From DATAQC01 sp038238185 (lineage in GTDB: Bacteria > Actinomycetota > Acidimicrobiia > Acidimicrobiales > AC-14): DNA of 28,489 nucleotides. This document shows positions 6,888 to 13,740 of this stretch, piece after piece. Every line of letters begins with the position of its first letter. The stretch's first letter is position 1. The notes beneath the pieces are model-generated. The model was not told where the DNA came from. It searched no databases and saw only the letters and a program-made list of their open reading frames with translations. The position numbers were made by a program, and so were the translations under genes. The stretch covers positions 1 through 28,489 of the forward strand of contig JBBRXY010000038.1 of NCBI GenBank assembly GCA_038238185.1, given 5' to 3'.

Positions 6888-8345
6888 ATGACGACATCTG
6901 CAGTGATCAGCGGCGCCACCCAGGTGCTGGCCCATGTACCCGGCCTGGCCCGCCACGGCTCGAAGCCCCGCCGCGAGCTGGCCAAGGACCCGGAGGTGGA
7001 GCAGGCGTTCCTCGCCGGCCTCCGCAGCACCGACGACGCCGTGGCCTACGCACCCCACCAGGCCTGGTTGGGCAACATCCACCCCCGCGATCTCCCGCCC
7101 CGACCCTGGGTGGGCAGCGCGCCGTCCGCCAGCGCGTCGCCGACCGGTCCTGACGGGGGAATCATCGGCGAGGAGGAGTTCTTCGGCCTGTTGGCCGTGG
7201 TCGACGAGTTCGGGCTCATCACCCTCGACCCTGCGGCGGCCGACCGGGCCGCGGCCGCCCTGGCTGCCCATCCCCTGGCCAAGGCCCTCGACCTCGACCT
7301 CATCGACCGGGCCCGGGGCGACGCCGAGGCCGTCGCAGCCGAGGCCGGCGCCCTCACCCTGCACGTCGGTGCCAACCAAATGGTCGGCGCCATCCGGGGG
7401 GCCCAGGCCGACGACGAGTCACTGTCGGCCCACGTCCTGCTCGAGAACCTGGCGTCCAAGGCGACGGCCACCCTGGCCCTGCTCCACCTGTTGGCGGGCC
7501 GGGGCATCGACCCCACCTCGATCGAGTACGTGGTGTCGTGCGGCGAGGAGGCCATCGGTGACCGCTACCAACGCGGCGGCGGCAACCTGGCCAAGGCCGT
7601 GGCCCAGGCGGCCGGGCTCACCGAGGCATCGGGTGCCGACATCAAGAACTTCTGTGCCGCCCCGGTACCCGCCCTGGTGATGGCGTCGGCCCTGGTCGCC
7701 TCGGGCGTGTTCGGCCGGGTGGCGGTGGTGGCCGGTGGATCGCTGCCCAAGCTGGGGATGAAGTTCCAGGGCCACCTCTCCCACGACCTGCCCGTGCTCG
7801 AAGACGTCCTGGGCGGCACCGCGGCCCTGGTCGAGGCCGACGACGGGCGTTCACCCATCGTCCGCCTCGACGCCGTGGGCCGTCACCGGGTTTCCGCCGG
7901 CGGCTCGGCGCCCCAGATCATGGAGGCCCTGGCCGTCGAGCCGCTCCAGCGGGTGGGCCTGGCCATGACCGACGTCGACGACTTCGCCACCGAGTTGCAC
8001 AACCCCGAGATCACCGAGCCCCAGGGATCGGGCGACGTGGCGGCCCGCAACTACCGCACGATGGCCGCCCTGGCCCTGCGCCGTGGCGACATCGAGCGCG
8101 ACGGCCTCCCCAATTTCGTGACGGAACGAGGGATGCCCGGCTTCGCCCCTACCCAGGGCCACCTGGCTTCGGCCCTGTGCTACCTGCCCCATGCCGTACG
8201 CCGGCTCACATCCGGCGAGGCCGGTAGGGTCTGCCTCGTGGCCAAGGGAAGCCTCTTTCTGGGTCGAATGTGCCAGCTTTCCGACGGCATGAGCGTGCTG
8301 CTCGAGCGCAACACCGGAACCAACAAGGAAGGAGCCGTGACATGA
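6888..8345 (+). CDS. grdC: Glycine reductase component C, beta subunit (GrdC-like)
   Basis: A 485-aa protein matching GrdC: start VISGATQVLAHVPGLARHG, YAPHQAWLGNIHPRDL, LSAHVLLENLASKATATLAL, SCGEEAIGDRYQRGGGNLAKA, VAGGSLPKLGMKFQGHL, ILEDVLGG-like EDVLGGTAALVE, MPGFAPTQGH and the end LVAKGSLFLGRM. The fold is thiolase/ketoacyl-synthase-like; Cys256 in GADIKNFCAAPVPAL is the probable acyl-accepting residue (clostridial forms have FCAGP). In the known complex, GrdC with GrdD turns the carboxymethyl-selenoether of GrdA into an acetyl thioester and then acetyl phosphate. No grdD lies nearby. The ATG at 6888 fits family N-termini; a TTG at 6870 would add six residues. Its stop overlaps the thioredoxin start as ATGA. 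Confidence 0.88.
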   Translation: MTTSAVISGATQVLAHVPGLARHGSKPRRELAKDPEVEQAFLAGLRSTDDAVAYAPHQAWLGNIHPRDLPPRPWVGSAPSASASPTGPDGGIIGEEEFFGLLAVVDEFGLITLDPAAADRAAAALAAHPLAKALDLDLIDRARGDAEAVAAEAGALTLHVGANQMVGAIRGAQADDESLSAHVLLENLASKATATLALLHLLAGRGIDPTSIEYVVSCGEEAIGDRYQRGGGNLAKAVAQAAGLTEASGADIKNFCAAPVPALVMASALVASGVFGRVAVVAGGSLPKLGMKFQGHLSHDLPVLEDVLGGTAALVEADDGRSPIVRLDAVGRHRVSAGGSAPQIMEALAVEPLQRVGLAMTDVDDFATELHNPEITEPQGSGDVAARNYRTMAALALRRGDIERDGLPNFVTERGMPGFAPTQGHLASALCYLPHAVRRLTSGEAGRVCLVAKGSLFLGRMCQLSDGMSVLLERNTGTNKEGAVT

Positions 8346-8683
8346 CCGCCGTGGCCGAGGTCACCAAGGAGAACTTCGGGGACCTGATCGCCCAGGGAAC
8401 AGTCCTGGTCGACGTCTGGGGACCGCAGTGTGTGCCCTGCGTGGCCCTCACCCCTCACGTAGAGCGCCTGGCCGAGGAGCGCCCCGACCTGCGGGTGGCC
8501 AAATTGGAGGCGCCGAAGAACCGGCGGCTGTGCATCGACATGAAGATCATGGGAATGCCGGCGTTTCTCCTGTTCCGCGACGGCGCCGAGGTGGCCCGGC
8601 TCTCGGATCCCGAGCTCACGCCGGACGCACTCATCAACTGGCTCGACACCACGCTCGAGACCCTGAACCCCGAAGGGGGGTGA
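8342..8683 (+). CDS. Atypical thioredoxin of the grd-like cluster
   Basis: A 113-aa thioredoxin-fold protein: VLVDVWGPQCVPC (active site Cys30-Val-Pro-Cys33), followed by LTPHVERLAEE, a strand VAKLEAP and the cis-Pro loop MGMPAFLLFRDG. The canonical WCGPC is replaced by WGPQCVPC, as in the special thioredoxins found with clostridial glycine reductase genes, which re-reduce the oxidised selenocysteine/cysteine pair of GrdA. Its ATG overlaps the grdC stop by 4 nt and grdA follows 9 nt later. This position differs from the clostridial layout, where trxB-trxA lead the operon. No dedicated thioredoxin reductase is nearby, so a general one must serve. The symbol is left empty because trxA would suggest the housekeeping protein. 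Confidence 0.88.
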   Translation: MTAVAEVTKENFGDLIAQGTVLVDVWGPQCVPCVALTPHVERLAEERPDLRVAKLEAPKNRRLCIDMKIMGMPAFLLFRDGAEVARLSDPELTPDALINWLDTTLETLNPEGG

Positions 8684-8692
8684 ATACACCAA

Positions 8693-9160
8693 ATGCTGAA
8701 AGATCGTCTAGTTATTGCCCTGGGCGAACGCGACGGCATATCCGGGCCGTCCATCGAGGCCTGCGTCCGCGCTGCGGGAGGCAAGGTGGTCTTCGGGGCC
8801 ACCGAATGCTTCGTCTGAACCGCGGCAGGGGCCATGGACCTGCACAGCCAGGAGGCGATCATCCGCCTGGCCGGTGAGCACGGTCCACAGAACCTGGTGG
8901 TGATCCTGGGAGCTCCCGATCCGGAGAGCGCAGAGATCGCCGCTGAGACTGTGGTACTGGGCGACCCGTCGTATGCAGGACCCTTGGCCGGGGCCCAGTT
9001 GGGCCTCGACGTGTACCACGTACTCGAAGACGACATCCGGGCCGATGTGCCCGACGACGTGTGGGAGGAGCAGATCGGCGTCATGGCCGACGTCTTGGAC
9101 GGCCCGGGCCTGGCTACGGCCGTGGCCGCCATGCGCGCCCAGGCGCCCGCGGGCACGTAA
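8693..9160 (+). CDS. grdA: Glycine reductase selenoprotein A (GrdA), Sec42
   Basis: A 155-residue protein read through an in-frame TGA at 8816-8818 (codon 42). Around it the sequence is ATECFV-U-TAAGAMDLHSQE, practically the invariant GrdA motif CFVUTAAGAMDLE(N/S)Q with Cys39 and Sec42 forming the redox pair. Flanks also fit: MLKDRLVIALGERDGISGPS at the start and LVVILGAPDPESAEIAAETV, VLGDPSYAGPLAG, LDVYHVLE later. Family length is about 158. GrdA carries the carboxymethyl group as a selenoether from component B to component C and is then reduced by thioredoxin. The TGA cannot be a genuine stop, since the downstream frame is intact and strongly conserved. GGGG-rich sequence about 11 nt upstream may serve as ribosome-binding site. 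Confidence 0.93.
8825..8843 (+). promoter_or_regulatory. Possible SECIS-like hairpin of grdA
   Basis: GCAGG and CCTGC form a 5-bp stem around a 9-nt loop (GGCCATGGA), starting 6 nt after the TGA at 8816-8818. It is weaker than the grdB hairpin and its loop could refold through the CCATGG palindrome, so this is a candidate only. The codons here are also constrained by the conserved TAAGAMDL motif. Confidence 0.4.
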
Positions 9161-9167
9161 CCCGCTG

Positions 9168-9581
9168 ATGCCGGTTCAGCCCGACCGCGCCGGCCGCGGT
9201 CGGGCGCCGCTCCTCCCGGTGGTCGGCCTGGTGGTGGGAGCGTGCGCCACCCTGCCGGTCCTGGTGGGCCCCCAGCTGGCCACGGCCGAGGCCGTCGAGG
9301 TGGCCGATCACCTCATCCCCGGACTCGTCGTGCTCTCGGTGTCTGCGCTGGTGCTGGCGATCGGTCGATCGCGCCCCGTGTCCGGCGTGGTCATGCTGGG
9401 CGCCGGCATGATCATCTCGCTCGCCGGACTGTGGATGGTGGCCACCCACGTTCCACTCGTGGCCCAGGCTGCCCGCCACGAGGCCCCCTGGGGTGGCACG
9501 ATTTACCACAGTGCCTCGGCGGCGATGGTCCTCGCCTTCGGCCTGGCGTGGACGTGGGCATCGTGGGCCGACGCCGACTGA
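9168..9581 (+). CDS. Small four-helix membrane protein at the end of the grd-like cluster
   Basis: A 137-aa protein with four likely transmembrane segments at about residues 14-33, 45-63, 67-90 and 110-130, and short polar ends. The ATG at 9168 lies 7 nt after the grdA stop, so it is almost certainly co-transcribed with the selenoprotein genes. A His-rich spot (ATHVPLVAQAARHE, IYHSA) near the third and fourth helices could bind metal or heme, but this is not diagnostic. I do not recognise the family. Context allows a membrane partner, a transport accessory or a protein unrelated to the reductase. A convergent gene ends about 110 nt downstream. Confidence 0.7.
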   Translation: MPVQPDRAGRGRAPLLPVVGLVVGACATLPVLVGPQLATAEAVEVADHLIPGLVVLSVSALVLAIGRSRPVSGVVMLGAGMIISLAGLWMVATHVPLVAQAARHEAPWGGTIYHSASAAMVLAFGLAWTWASWADAD

Positions 9582-9693
9582 ACCGGGGAACGCCTGGGTG
9601 GGGGAGGTACCTCGAAGATCGAGGCGAACACTACCGGGGCAGCCCCGTTCCCGGCGTCAGGCGGACAGGGCGAGGCCCTGGCGGAGCGTCCCG

Positions 9694-10152
9694 CTACTTG
9701 GCCTTCTGGCCGGGCCGGAACTCGATGGCCATCCCCAGCTTGGCGTGCGACTGGCCGTCGGGCGTACGGGCGAAGCAGACGAACGCGTAGCGCTGGCCCG
9801 ACTCGAGGTTCGCCGCGAAGCTGCCGACCTGGTCCGGCTTGCGCCCCACGACGCCACCCGACGGGGACACGGCGATGCGGGTGTCCCCCCTCACCTGCTG
9901 GTCGATCGGCGGTACGTCCTCGCTCAGGGGGATGAGGTTGGGCTCGTGTGTCTGCTGGCCGGCGTTGACCATGCGGAAGATGACATACCCGGGCGGTACC
10001 GGGCGGTCGAGCTTGTAGCCGAACTCCGTCATGGTGACGGTGACCACCGTCGGGCTGGCCGGAAGGGCCCGGCCGGACGACGTCTGGCAGGAACCGAGCG
10101 CCACCGCGGCGGCGGCCAGCCCGGCCCAACGTCTCGTGGTCGCCCGGGCCAT
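9694..10152 (-). CDS. Cupredoxin-like lipoprotein
   Basis: A 152-aa exported protein. The start MARATTRRWAGLAAAAVALGSC is a lipoprotein signal with the lipid-carrying Cys22. The mature part has the cupredoxin beta-sandwich pattern: TVTMTEFGYKL, VIFRMVNAGQQTHEPN and AFVCFARTPDGQSHAKLGM. His69, Cys126, His136 and Met141 are arranged like type I copper ligands, although the Cys-His loop is longer than in plastocyanin. It probably faces the outside of the membrane as a copper or electron-transfer protein. Its ATG overlaps the stop of the upstream Asp-box protein as TAATG, so the two are translated together and probably form one surface system. Confidence 0.8.
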   Translation of the reverse strand: MARATTRRWAGLAAAAVALGSCQTSSGRALPASPTVVTVTMTEFGYKLDRPVPPGYVIFRMVNAGQQTHEPNLIPLSEDVPPIDQQVRGDTRIAVSPSGGVVGRKPDQVGSFAANLESGQRYAFVCFARTPDGQSHAKLGMAIEFRPGQKAK

Positions 10153-11729
10153 TAGGCGCCGGCCTCCGGCGCGAAGTCGTCGGATGCCGGGTCAGGTCGG
10201 CGGCGTGCGCCGCCGACGGCCAGGACGATGCAGGCGATCCCGGCCAACATCAGGACAGCGCCCAGCACGCGGGCCCACGTGGGCTGCGGTGCGTCGCCGG
10301 ACGGGAAGGCCACCACCGTGGAGAAGACGTCCTGGGCCGTGCCGAAGCGCGTGTTGCGGGTGTCGGTCCAGGCGGCCACGGCCCGGTCGTCGGTAGAAAG
10401 CAGGCCGATCCGGGATCCGAACTCCACCAGGTTGGTGGCCGACGCGTTGGTGTACTGCTGGCCGACCGTGGTGTTCGACGGATCGCTGGTGAGCCTACGG
10501 TTGGCCGCGAAGCTACGGCCGCCATTGGTCGAGTAGGTGTAGTACACGTCGTTGTTCACGTTGGCCGAATCGGCCCGGCGGTCGTAGAAGACGGCATCGA
10601 GGCGACCATCGGGCGCGAAACCGAGGTGCGGCTGGTACTGCGTACGGCCGTTGCCGGCGGGATCGTCGTTGAGCCTCTGCAAGCCGCCCCAGGTCTTGCC
10701 GGCGTCGGTCGAGCAGCGCAGCACGGCGTCGGCGTCGCCGGTACGGGCGTCGGTCCACGCTGCGCACAGCCGGTTGCCGTCGGCCACGAGGGCGGGAGGA
10801 GGCATGGTGAAGATCAGGATCGGCCGTTCGTTCGGCCTGATCTGGTCGTCGACCACGCTCCCCGGCGCGAAGGTGCGCCCGCCGTCGGTCGACGTGGTGG
10901 CGACGACCGACCACGTTCCCTGCCAGACGTCGCCCTCGAGGCCCTGGTAGTCGACGGCGTCGTCGCCGAGGTCGTAGTAGGCGATGTGCACGGCGTGATC
11001 GGGGCCCAGGGTGAGGGTGGGCCCGACGACACGCGAGCGGGCCGGATCGCTCACCTGCACCGGTTTGGAGAACGTTCGGCCGCCGTCGTCGGAGTACGCG
11101 GCCATGATCGGATTGGGCGACGGCGAGAATCCGCCCGCCGGCGCGTCGGCAGCCTGGATCCACACGAGATGGATGCGACCGTTGTTACCCAGGCTCGGGT
11201 CGATGGCCATCCGCACACCGAAGTTCTCCGGGCCCAGGACCTGCTGGGGGGGGTTCCAGGTGCGGCCCCGGTCGCGGGAGGTCGAGATGAACGCCCCCAT
11301 GGGCTGGTTGCCGGCTCCCTGGAGGCCGACGAAGAGGTAGTAGAGCGTGCCGTCGGCACCGAAGGCCACCTCCGGCGCGTAGCACTTCTCGGCCCCGGGG
11401 GGGAGATCGGTGATGGGGTCGACCGGCAGGTAAGTACGCCCGTGGTCGCCCGAGAGTTGCAGGGCGCAGTTGAAGTCGGGGGCATCGAGGCGATTGGCCA
11501 TGACCACGAAGCGGCTGTCGGAAGGATCGGCCACGATCGCCGGCGAGTTGTTGGCGAAGCCGCCGGACGCGTCCATGGCCGTCACCGGGAGGTTCTCGTT
11601 CACCCGGACGGCTCCACCAGTGGCTTTGGTGCCGACACCGAGCAGCCCGGTCAGGAGGGCTACGCCGACGGCGAGTACCACCACGCCGACGGCGGCGAGG
11701 GCGCCCTGGCGCGCCGAAGTCGTTCTCAC
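10152..11729 (-). CDS. Membrane-anchored Asp-box (BNR/sialidase-fold) protein
   Basis: A 525-aa protein with an N-terminal transmembrane segment (ALAAVGVVVLAVGVALLTGL), a large external domain and a C-terminal transmembrane helix (VLGAVLMLAGIACIVLAVG) followed by an Arg-rich end. The domain contains at least five Asp-box turns of the S-x-D-x-G-x-T-W/F type: STSRDRGRTW, SDDGGRTF, STDGGRTF, STDAGKTW and STNGGRSF. These mark sialidase-like six-bladed beta-propellers. The catalytic Arg triad of true sialidases was not identified, so glycosidase activity is not claimed. The start is uncertain: GTG at 11729 was taken because it begins just before the first helix, while GTG at 11744 and ATG at 11861 are in frame. 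It is coupled to the downstream cupredoxin gene. Confidence 0.78.
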   Translation of the reverse strand: MRTTSARQGALAAVGVVVLAVGVALLTGLLGVGTKATGGAVRVNENLPVTAMDASGGFANNSPAIVADPSDSRFVVMANRLDAPDFNCALQLSGDHGRTYLPVDPITDLPPGAEKCYAPEVAFGADGTLYYLFVGLQGAGNQPMGAFISTSRDRGRTWNPPQQVLGPENFGVRMAIDPSLGNNGRIHLVWIQAADAPAGGFSPSPNPIMAAYSDDGGRTFSKPVQVSDPARSRVVGPTLTLGPDHAVHIAYYDLGDDAVDYQGLEGDVWQGTWSVVATTSTDGGRTFAPGSVVDDQIRPNERPILIFTMPPPALVADGNRLCAAWTDARTGDADAVLRCSTDAGKTWGGLQRLNDDPAGNGRTQYQPHLGFAPDGRLDAVFYDRRADSANVNNDVYYTYSTNGGRSFAANRRLTSDPSNTTVGQQYTNASATNLVEFGSRIGLLSTDDRAVAAWTDTRNTRFGTAQDVFSTVVAFPSGDAPQPTWARVLGAVLMLAGIACIVLAVGGARRRPDPASDDFAPEAGA

Positions 11730-11841
11730 GCGGCGATACTGCACGGTCGAGCGGCGACGTGGGGCGAAACTGCGATGACCCAGTGTTTCAGACAAGATCG
11801 CATCGGCGAATGCAGGAGGGGACTGAACACCCGACCTTGGG

Positions 11842-11847
11842 TACCAT
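11842..11847 (+). promoter_or_regulatory. Candidate -10 box (TACCAT) of the zinc-ribbon gene
   Basis: TACCAT fits TAnnnT and would give a leader of about 30 nt that includes the AGGAGG ribosome-binding site before the ATG at 11885. No clear -35 element was seen. Confidence 0.3.
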
Positions 11848-11884
11848 CCGAGCGGGAGCACCGACCGCTGACCGCAGGAGGATC

Positions 11885-12049
11885 ATGAGCCAGATCGGCG
11901 ACCTGTTGAGCCGGAGCAGCTGCTCCCAGTGCGGAGCGAAGGTCTTCATGACCGACGAGGGCAGGGTGGCCTGCGAGGGCTGCAAGGTGCCCACCGAGGA
12001 GTGCACGTGCGAGGGCGCGGCCAAACCCGACACGTCCCTGCCCGTCTGA
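11885..12049 (+). CDS. Small zinc-ribbon protein
   Basis: A 54-aa protein with three cysteine clusters: CSQC at about residue 13, CEGC near 31 and CTC near 40. The first two, separated by 15 residues (GAKVFMTDEGRVACEG), form a classic zinc ribbon. The rest is short and polar. The ATG at 11885 follows a strong AGGAGG. The GTG of a damaged flippase-like gene begins 3 nt after its stop, so the two were probably one transcript. Function unknown; proteins of this kind bind nucleic acid or a protein partner. Confidence 0.75.
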   Translation: MSQIGDLLSRSSCSQCGAKVFMTDEGRVACEGCKVPTEECTCEGAAKPDTSLPV

Positions 12050-12052
12050 GAC

Positions 12053-13180
12053 GTGCGACATCCCGATCCTCCTGACGACGGGCCGCCGCCCACCGGCGTG
12101 ACGGGCCGGCGGGCCGGGTTGGCCGGTAGCCCGGCGGTGATCGTCGAGACGCCCGGCCTCAAGAAGCGGTCGCGGGCGTGGCCGATCGTGCGCCTGCTTG
12201 CCGTCGCCGCCCTTGCGGCGGTCGCGGTCAACCTGGTGGCCGGCCGGCGCGACGAGCTCGAGGGTGTCACCACCATTCTCCGCGACATCCGGTGGGAGTG
12301 GCTCGTGTTGGCCATGACCATCGAGTTGACGTCGGTGGTGGCCTTCGCCGAGGTGGAACGGTCGCATACTGGGCGCCGGCGGGCTGCGGGGTGGGTTTGT
12401 GGCCCCTCAGTGGCATCGCCCTGGCTGGCAACTCGATCCAGAACTCGCTCCCGGGAGGTGTGGCCTGGGCCAGCGTCTTCGCCTTCCGCCAGTTCCGGGC
12501 CCAGGGGGCCGACGACGTGCTGGCGGCCTGGACGATGGTGGCGGTCGAGATCCTCTCGGTGCGTCCCTGGCCATCCTCGCAGGCGTCGGGGTGGCCCTGG
12601 CCGGTGACACGCGACTGACCTGAACCTGGCCGGGACGATCGGGTCGTCGCTGTGGTGTCGTTGGCCGTCGTCGTGGTCGTCCGCCGCCGTGGTGGTCACG
12701 TGCCCATCACCATCGGTGCATGGGCCATCCGGGTGGCCCAGCGGGTCGCCCACCGGCCTCCCGGCGATGCCCACGAGATCGCTGACCGGGCCTGGCAGCG
12801 GCTGGTGGCCGTCACTCCCACCCGGCGCGTCTGGCTGATCGGCCTGGGCTGGTCAGGGGTCAACTGGCTGGCCGACTGCGCCTGCCTGGCCATCGCCTTC
12901 CTCGCCGTGGGGGCGCCGGTGCCCTGGCAAGGACTGCTCCTCGCGTACGGCGCCGGGCAGCTCGCCGCCAATCTGCCCATCACGCCCGGTGGCCTGGGCG
13001 CGGTGGAGGGGGGTTTGACCATCGCCCTGGTGGCCTACGGCAACAGCGAGGCGTCGCCGGTGGCCGCCGTCCTGTTGTCCCGGGTAGTGAGCTTCTGGGC
13101 CATGCTCCCGCTGGGCTGGACGGCGTGGGCGGTCCTGACGACCCGGGGCCGCCGCCTCAACCAGGACACCCCACCGGCCC
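12053..13180 (+). pseudogene. Frameshifted flippase-like membrane protein (lysylphosphatidylglycerol synthase TM / UPF0104 family)
   Basis: Fragments of one polytopic membrane protein lie in order but in changing frames: 12053-about 12365 (GRRDELEGVTTILRDIRW, VVAFAEVE), then LGAGGLR, VGLWPLSGIALAGNSIQNS, SLAILAGVGVALAG, LNLAGTIG and from about 12640 AVVVVVRRRGG through TPGGLGAVEGGLTIAL and LLSRVVSFWAMLPLG. The last two motifs are the signature of the family, which moves lipids or lipid-linked sugars across membranes. At least five single-base shifts fall within about 300 bp (12365-12650), with one in-frame stop at 12621-12623. The encoded residues between shifts remain well conserved. This is either a very young pseudogene or a patch of base-calling or assembly errors. 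Confidence 0.75.
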
Positions 13181-13182
13181 AG

Positions 13183-13209
13183 GGGCCCGAGCGGCCCTCC
13201 GAGCGGGGA
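13183..13209 (-). repeat. Dispersed GC-rich repeat, copy 3 (inverted)
   Basis: GGGCCCGAGCGGCCC followed by a GAGCGGGG block is the reverse complement of the repeat at 727-755 and 13527-13556, with a few changes. With the 13527 copy it forms an inverted pair enclosing about 320 bp. Confidence 0.6.
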
Positions 13210-13533
13210 ACCCAGGGGCACGCCAGCGTGTGCTTCCGATCCCTGGCCGTCGCCAGCGATGCCGTGCACCAAAAGGGAAAGCTGGTCGGGGTCCGCCGGG
13301 TGAGCGCTCACGAGCTCGCCGAACAGATGCCCAACGCTACCGCCGCCGGGCGCGATCCGGTGTGCCTGGTGGCCTTCAAGTCCGACTATCGCCCGGGCGA
13401 GGTCGACCACGCCCAGCCGCCAGGGCCGGGCCGCTATGCCGTAGTGGCCGTGACCACCGGCGCCCCGACCCTGCTCGGTGCCCAGGTGACGGACCGGCTC
13501 CCGCTTCGCTTCCGCCACCCTGCCTGCGACCCC
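13210..13533 (+). pseudogene. Orphan coding remnant between inverted repeats
   Basis: The frame running out of the flippase remnant continues through this segment with a coherent protein-like sequence (VASDAVHQKGKLVGVRRVSAHELAEQ, RDPVCLVAFKSDYRPGEVDH, GRYAVVAVTTGAPTLLGAQV, DRLPLRFRH). It has no start codon, promoter or ribosome-binding site of its own, and its end dissolves into the repeat at 13527. It looks like the C-terminal part of a separate, perhaps secreted, protein whose 5' end was lost. I do not recognise the family. It could instead be a genuine C-terminal extension of the flippase-like protein. Confidence 0.4.
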
Positions 13534-13556
13534 GCTCTTGGGGGCCGCTCGGGCCC
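13527..13556 (+). repeat. Dispersed GC-rich repeat, copy 2
   Basis: Thirty nt nearly identical to 727-755 (two T in place of one A in the middle), starting CGACCCCGCTC and ending GGGCCGCTCGGGCCC. It closes the orphan fragment on the right. Confidence 0.7.
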
Positions 13557-13704
13557 GGGAGTTTCGTGGAATTCTCAGACACTTCACAGGCTCATTGAAG
13601 GCTCTTGCCAGGTTGGGGCCGCACACTGTCTTCGTCGAGAGCAACCGGGGTGACCGCAAGTCCTCCCCCCCACCGACCCGGACATACCCGGTCGCTCCCG
13701 CCGC

Positions 13705-13740
13705 AGCCGGCGCCGTCACACGGCGCCGGCTGTGTCTTTT
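13705..13740 (+). terminator. Intrinsic terminator reading rightward
   Basis: An 11-bp perfect GC stem (AGCCGGCGCCG with its complement), a TCACA loop, then GTGTC and a T-run. This is the only textbook rho-independent terminator in the window. It ends plus-strand transcription from the decayed region and overlaps the last codons of the convergent membrane-protein gene. The 13557-13700 stretch before it holds no supported gene, but a smaller hairpin lies at about 13673-13693. Confidence 0.8.

Noticed and set aside
8834..9160. Separate gene starting at the ATG after the TGA in grdA
   Set aside because: That ATG is the Met of the conserved TAAGAMDL motif, so it belongs to one selenoprotein.
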